From the NCBI GenBank assembly GCA_035574455.1, contig DATLYT010000085.1, positions 1 to 10,847 of the forward strand: DNA of 10,847 bases, given 5' to 3'. This document shows positions 7,199 through 10,847 of the stretch, one piece after another. The DNA comes from DATLYT01 sp035574455. GTDB taxonomy: Bacteria > Bacteroidota > Ignavibacteria > UBA10030. Under the pieces are notes generated by a model that saw only the letters and a program-made list of their open reading frames with translations, had not been told where the DNA came from and did not search any database. Numbering within the stretch: the first letter of the stretch is position 1; each line of letters starts with the position of its first letter. A program made the position numbers and the translations under genes.

Positions 7199-7227
7199 GT
7201 GTTGTCAGGAAGTTTTCCTCACAACAC
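7199..7227. promoter_or_regulatory. Large inverted repeat upstream of the kinase promoter
   Basis: GTGTTGT, C, AGGAA, a 3-base centre, TTCCT, C, ACAACAC: 12 of 13 positions pair symmetrically. It begins 36 bases upstream of the kinase -35, in the 331-base space between the kinase and MOSC genes. No T-run follows on either strand, so it is not an intrinsic terminator. A dimeric regulator site is the simplest reading. The rest of 7228-7429 shows no gene and only a weak promoter-like pair for the MOSC gene (TTGCAT 7331, TACCAT 7354). Confidence 0.5.
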
Positions 7228-7429
7228 CACAGTGTCGGTCAGGAGCCCGCCTGCGTCCAGCGGTTTACTTCGGTAGGCACGTAAGTCCCCACCACACGTT
7301 TACGGACGCTTTTTCCAAGAAACGGTTTGGTTGCATTTCGCTCAAAATTTGTCTACCATTTCACGGTTTTTGGGGAACTCTTACGGACACTTCCTCGCCC
7401 GGCCTCGAGTCATCGCCCAACGCGGAGTT

Positions 7430-7909
7430 ATGTTGCACACCATCGACACACGCACTGAATACGCCACGCAACAACCCAAGGATCTGCTCGGCGGCACTGT
7501 CATCTCGCTGCAGCTTTGTCCCGGTCATCGCAAACCCATGCAATCGAGGGAGTCGGTAGAAGCGCTTACCGCTCTCGGCCTGAAGGGCGACATCCATGCG
7601 ATAGAGGAAAGCACTCGACAGGTTCTTCTCATCGACCAAGAAACTCTCCAAGAGCTTGGTCTCACACCGGGTCAGGTGAAAGAGAACATCACCACGGCGG
7701 GTATAGCTCTTGCACAGTTAAAGCAGGGACAACGCCTCCGCATCGGTACTGCAGTTCTCCAAATCACGAAACCGTGCTCACCCTGCAGTCGGATGGATGA
7801 AATCCGACCCGGTTTACAGGATGAACTGCGTGGGCGGCGAGGGATATTGGCTCGCGTTCTCCAAGGAGGGACGATTCGTGTTGGGGACTCCATTGACATG
7901 CTCACCTAA
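7430..7909 (+). CDS. MOSC domain protein
   Basis: 159 residues, one MOSC domain and little else. Visible family features are the opening GTVISLQLCPGHRKPM (22-37), GLKGDIHA (50-57), KENITTAGI (84-92), RIGTAVLQI (104-112), the conserved cysteine motif KPCSPC (114-119, C116 and C119), and the closing GRRGILARVLQGGTIRVGD (135-153). MOSC domains bind the molybdenum cofactor and are thought to carry sulfur or Moco through the conserved Cys; standalone short forms include YiiM-like proteins that act on N-hydroxylated compounds. The exact substrate cannot be told here. The start is uncertain: ATG 7430 has GGAG only two bases away, TTG 7433 has the same GGAG at five bases, and an upstream TTG at 7331 is in frame but adds nothing domain-like. 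It ends 20 bases before the waaA ATG, so the two are probably co-transcribed. Confidence 0.88.
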   Translation: MLHTIDTRTEYATQQPKDLLGGTVISLQLCPGHRKPMQSRESVEALTALGLKGDIHAIEESTRQVLLIDQETLQELGLTPGQVKENITTAGIALAQLKQGQRLRIGTAVLQITKPCSPCSRMDEIRPGLQDELRGRRGILARVLQGGTIRVGDSIDMLT

Positions 7910-7929
7910 CGTTGCCCACCAAGCTACCC

Positions 7930-9207
7930 ATGCGGACATTCTGGTATATTCTCTACAATGTTCTGGTAATCCCCTTTCTCTGGGTATCGTTGCGCCTGTT
8001 AGCACTGGTGAAGCAGAAAGTGCGGCGCGGCATCGCGGGCCGGCGGCATCTGTTCGAACAACTTGAGCGTGAGATGAAACGCCTGCAGGGGCGCAAGCGG
8101 GTCTGGGTGCATTCTTCCTCGCTCGGCGAGTTCGAGCAAGCCAAGCCGATTATTGCCGCGTTGCGAAAACGGTATCCTCACCTCGAGATCATCGTCAGCT
8201 TCTTTTCACCATCCGGCTATGATAACTCCCGCACGTACAAGCTGGCGTCGCTGATTACGTACATTCCCTTCGATACGCCGCGTAATGCTCGACGGTTCCT
8301 CGACCTCATCCGACCCGACGTTGCCATCATGGTCCGCTACGACCTTTGGCCGAATCACATTTGGGAACTCAAGCGGCGCAACATTCCCACGTTGCTCGCC
8401 AACGCAACGCTTCGGCCGGACTCCTCGCGCTTCTGGTTTGCACTCCGCAACTTTCATCACTATCTTTACAACGACCTGACGGCGATTTTGGCCGTTTCCC
8501 CTGCCGACGTCGAGGCGTTTCGCCGTTTCCATCTCACGAAACCGCAACTCCAGGCTATCGGAGAAACACGGTACGACCAGGTCTGGCAACGGAGTCTTGA
8601 GGCAAAGGAGAAGCATTTTATTCCATCCTCCTTGCTCAGGCGGCGACATGTTGTTGTAGTAGGAAGTAGTTGGGAAGAAGATGAGGCTGTCGTTCTCCCT
8701 GTTTTTCGCAAGATCGTGGAGCATGATTCCTCGGCGTTGATGATTCTTGTTCCGCACGAGCCGACCATGGCAACGTTAGAGCGACTCGAGCTTTCGTTGA
8801 ACACCCATTTGCGTTCCATTCGCTTCTCGGCGCTCAACGATTATGCCAACGAGCACGTCATCATCGTCGACAGCATCGGCATCCTGATGGCGCTGTATCA
8901 ATATGCCGACGTGGCCTACGTGGGCGGAAGTTTCAAGCAAGGCGTTCATAACGTCTTGGAGCCGGCGGCGTACGGCGTTCCGGTACTCTTCGGGCCGAGA
9001 CACGAAAATTCCCACGAAGCGAAGGAACTGATTCAGCGAGGCGGGGGGTTCGTGGTGGTAGACCAGCAAGATTGCTACAGAACATTGCGGAAACTTCTCA
9101 ACGATTCACGTGCTCGGATGCGCGCGGGAAACATTGCGCTACAGCTTGTGAAAGAAAATATCGGCGCGACGGAACGGATTGTTGAACAACTGGCGAGGTT
9201 GTTGTAA
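7930..9207 (+). CDS. waaA: 3-deoxy-D-manno-octulosonic acid (Kdo) transferase
   Basis: 425 residues, normal for WaaA (KdtA). It moves Kdo from CMP-Kdo to lipid A precursor at the inner face of the cytoplasmic membrane, an early step of lipopolysaccharide synthesis. An N-terminal hydrophobic anchor (3-24) precedes the N-terminal Rossmann lobe with VWVHSSSLGEFEQAKPII (58-75). The C-terminal GT-B lobe has GETRYDQV (211-218), VGSSWEEDE (244-252), VPHEP (274-278), VDSIG (313-317) and VGGSFKQGVHNVLEPA (331-346), the CMP-Kdo binding region. The usual ETExWPN motif reads RYDLWPN (136-142). Together with the SLGEFEQ form this fits FCB-type enzymes. The start is ATG 7930; an in-frame TTG at 7912 is closer to the MOSC stop but does not add family sequence. 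Neither has a Shine-Dalgarno sequence. The presence of the gene means a Gram-negative envelope. Confidence 0.94.
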   Translation: MRTFWYILYNVLVIPFLWVSLRLLALVKQKVRRGIAGRRHLFEQLEREMKRLQGRKRVWVHSSSLGEFEQAKPIIAALRKRYPHLEIIVSFFSPSGYDNSRTYKLASLITYIPFDTPRNARRFLDLIRPDVAIMVRYDLWPNHIWELKRRNIPTLLANATLRPDSSRFWFALRNFHHYLYNDLTAILAVSPADVEAFRRFHLTKPQLQAIGETRYDQVWQRSLEAKEKHFIPSSLLRRRHVVVVGSSWEEDEAVVLPVFRKIVEHDSSALMILVPHEPTMATLERLELSLNTHLRSIRFSALNDYANEHVIIVDSIGILMALYQYADVAYVGGSFKQGVHNVLEPAAYGVPVLFGPRHENSHEAKELIQRGGGFVVVDQQDCYRTLRKLLNDSRARMRAGNIALQLVKENIGATERIVEQLARLL

Positions 9208-9271
9208 GTCGATGACGAGAGAAGACGATGCGCATGTGGCTGTCCAATCATGGATCATGTAACAAACTCTG

Positions 9272-10453
9272 ATGCGAATAGCGTATTTCGATACGATTGC
9301 GGGAATCAGCGGCGATATGACGCTCGGCGCTTTTGTGAGTGCCGGCATCTCCGTTGACGAACTCTCCAACGAGCTAAACAAGCTTAATCTGACGGGCTTC
9401 GAGCTTCAGGCGTCCCATCTCGAACGCAGCGGAATCGTCGCAACAAAGATCGACGTGGTGATCTCGGAGCAGCCCCGGTACCATCGGCATGTCAAGGATA
9501 TTCACGAGCTGATCGATGCCAGCGGCTGTTCGGCCTTCGTCAAAGAGACGGCGAAGAAGATTTTCCACGAGATTGCCGTGGCTGAGGCGAAGGTTCACCA
9601 TTCTTCGCTCGAGAAGATTCACTTTCACGAGGTCGGAGCAATCGATTCTCTCGTCGATATCGTCGGAACAGCCATCTGCCTCGAAAAATTCAAGGTTGAA
9701 GCAGTCTATTCTTCCCCGGTTCGGACGGGCTCGGGGGGATTTGTTGAAACCCAACATGGGAAGATGCCTGTGCCCACCCCCGCCACGGTTGAGATCCTTA
9801 AAGGATATCCCACGGAATTGACCGATATCCCTTATGAACTCACGACGCCTACCGGCGCGGCGATTATCAAAGCACTATCGCGCGGGGTCTTAAGCTCCGA
9901 GCAGATTCGCATCGAGGCAATTGGCTACGGCGCAGGCACGCGAGAGATCGAGCAGGTACCGAACCTCCTGCGCGTTATGATTGGTGACGTAGAACCGGAG
10001 TTTCAGCACGACGACGTGGTGACGGTCGAAACCAACATCGACAACATGAATCCCGAAGTCTATCCGTACGTTATGGACAAACTGCTGAACGCCGGCGCGC
10101 ACGATGTGTATCTCATCCCCATTATCATGAAAAAAGGCCGGCCGGGAATTCTGCTTTCGGCGATGGTCGAGCGCTCGAAGCTTGACACCGCGCTCGATAT
10201 TGTGTTCCGCGAAACTACCACACTCGGTGCGCGCATCCAACCGGTCGGACGACGCAAGATTCCCCGCGCATCGAAGCAGGTGAAAACCTCGTTGGGGATT
10301 GTTACCGTCAAGAGTATCCTCCGCGAGGGACGGGAAAAACTCGTACCTGAGTTCGAAGAATGCAAGCGCATTGCAACCGAACGTGGCCTGCCCCTCGTTG
10401 ACGTCTACAACATCCTCGAGCAGGAATTGACGATGGGATCATCAGGCCACTGA
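9272..10453 (+). CDS. larC: Nickel-pincer cofactor biosynthesis protein LarC (full-length)
   Basis: 393 residues. LarC inserts nickel into pyridinium-3,5-bisthiocarboxylic acid mononucleotide, using CTP, to give the cofactor of lactate racemase and related LarA-type enzymes. The start DTIAGISGDMTLGA (7-20) is the family signature. The His-rich HRH (71-73) and HFHEVGAIDSLVDIVG (117-132) are probable metal and active-site positions. GYGAGTRE (218-225) and the C-terminal half with VETNIDNMNPE (252-262), MKKGRPG (286-292) and RETTTLGAR (313-321) correspond to the LarC2 part. In Lactobacillus plantarum the two halves are joined by a programmed frameshift; here the frame runs through unbroken. The gene follows waaA by 64 bases with no Shine-Dalgarno sequence before the ATG. 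larA, larB and larE are not in the window. The family is often annotated as DUF111. Confidence 0.94.
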   Translation: MRIAYFDTIAGISGDMTLGAFVSAGISVDELSNELNKLNLTGFELQASHLERSGIVATKIDVVISEQPRYHRHVKDIHELIDASGCSAFVKETAKKIFHEIAVAEAKVHHSSLEKIHFHEVGAIDSLVDIVGTAICLEKFKVEAVYSSPVRTGSGGFVETQHGKMPVPTPATVEILKGYPTELTDIPYELTTPTGAAIIKALSRGVLSSEQIRIEAIGYGAGTREIEQVPNLLRVMIGDVEPEFQHDDVVTVETNIDNMNPEVYPYVMDKLLNAGAHDVYLIPIIMKKGRPGILLSAMVERSKLDTALDIVFRETTTLGARIQPVGRRKIPRASKQVKTSLGIVTVKSILREGREKLVPEFEECKRIATERGLPLVDVYNILEQELTMGSSGH

Positions 10454-10512
10454 TTCATCCGAATTCTTAGCTCATTGGCAGATGGCACAACGACTCCATG
10501 GATCAATGAACA

Positions 10513-10847
10513 GTGAATCAGTCCCTTGCCGATATTGCCCTGCCTGTTCCAATCGACCACCCCTTCACGTATCTTGTTCCGTCTGAATTACAACCGCAGG
10601 CAACGCTTGGTTCGCGCGTCCTCGTCCCCTTCGGCCGTAAGCTCCTCACAGGAATCATCGTCGACTTCCCGACAACTTCACCCGGCAAGCAACTGAAGCC
10701 CATCCGCGACGTCCTCGACGCGGCGCCTTCCGTCTCACCCGAGATGCTCAATCTCTGCCGTTGGATCGCAGAATACTACCTCGCGCCCATTGGCGAAGTT
10801 CTCAAAGCCGCCGTGCCGTTCGGATTTTTGGGCTACGGAAAGCGCGT
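10513..10847 (+). CDS. priA: Primosomal protein N' (PriA helicase), N-terminal part, cut by window end
   Basis: Open from 10513 to the window end, 111 codons. The N-terminus reads ADIALPVPIDHPFTYLVP (about residues 6-23), followed by GSRVLVPFGRKLLTGIIVDF (33-52) and WIAEYYLAPIGEVLKAAVPFG, which match the 3'-DNA-binding domain of PriA. PriA recognises stalled forks and loads the replisome for restart; the helicase core and zinc-binding region should lie beyond the window. The start is GTG at 10513: a TGA occurs in frame two codons earlier and no other start lies before the conserved sequence. No Shine-Dalgarno sequence is seen. It follows larC by 59 bases on the same strand. Confidence 0.92.
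   Translation, partial: MNQSLADIALPVPIDHPFTYLVPSELQPQATLGSRVLVPFGRKLLTGIIVDFPTTSPGKQLKPIRDVLDAAPSVSPEMLNLCRWIAEYYLAPIGEVLKAAVPFGFLGYGKR

Noticed and set aside
7301..7390. Short direct repeat TTACGGAC about 80 bases apart in the MOSC upstream region
   Set aside because: Only eight bases, flanks differ, no sign of a mobile element or array.
8206..8757. Minus-strand 183-codon ORF opposite waaA
   Set aside because: Shadow of a clearly conserved gene; no ribosome site or recognisable domain.

Overview
The window looks like chromosomal DNA from a member of the FCB group, probably the Bacteroidota/Chlorobiota/Ignavibacteria neighbourhood. This rests on the general character of the partial 16S rRNA and on a WaaA of the 'HSSSLGEFEQ' type, in which the usual proteobacterial ETExWPN motif reads RYDLWPN. 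Several genes have no Shine-Dalgarno sequence (htpX, waaA, larC, priA), while others have a clear one (lemA, the Yip1-like gene). I could not run a 16S placement, so the phylum is an inference.

Positions 1-990 hold the 5' two thirds of a 16S rRNA gene on the minus strand, cut by the window edge. Upstream of it (991-1290) is a complete rRNA leader and promoter: an A-tract, a TTGACT-17-TATATT promoter, two hairpins (one resembling an intrinsic terminator), a boxA antitermination motif and a long hairpin just before the mature 16S. Divergent from it is a lemA-htpX operon (1494-3062). htpX ends tail to tail, with stop codons overlapping by four bases, against a minus-strand gene for a coiled-coil, proline-rich protein with a duplicated TerB-like helical unit (3059-3709). 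That gene has a near-perfect promoter, and it diverges from a Yip1-family membrane protein gene (3959-4705) closed by a strong intrinsic terminator.

From 4887 to 7098 on the minus strand lie a large soluble sensor histidine kinase (cNMP-binding domain, GAF, HisKA, HATPase) and, downstream of it, a small two-helix membrane protein with a coiled-coil tail. The kinase has a strong promoter with a large dyad upstream. The last third is a plus-strand run of housekeeping and cofactor genes: a MOSC-domain protein, waaA (Kdo transfer to lipid A), larC (nickel-pincer nucleotide cofactor) and the start of priA (replication restart), which runs off the window.

I see no mobile element, CRISPR array, phage gene or toxin-antitoxin module. 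This is mostly an ordinary chromosomal region. The less explained parts are the rRNA leader architecture, the coiled-coil/TerB-like repeat protein, the kinase with its altered cNMP cassette and small membrane neighbour, and the dyad in the kinase/MOSC intergenic region.
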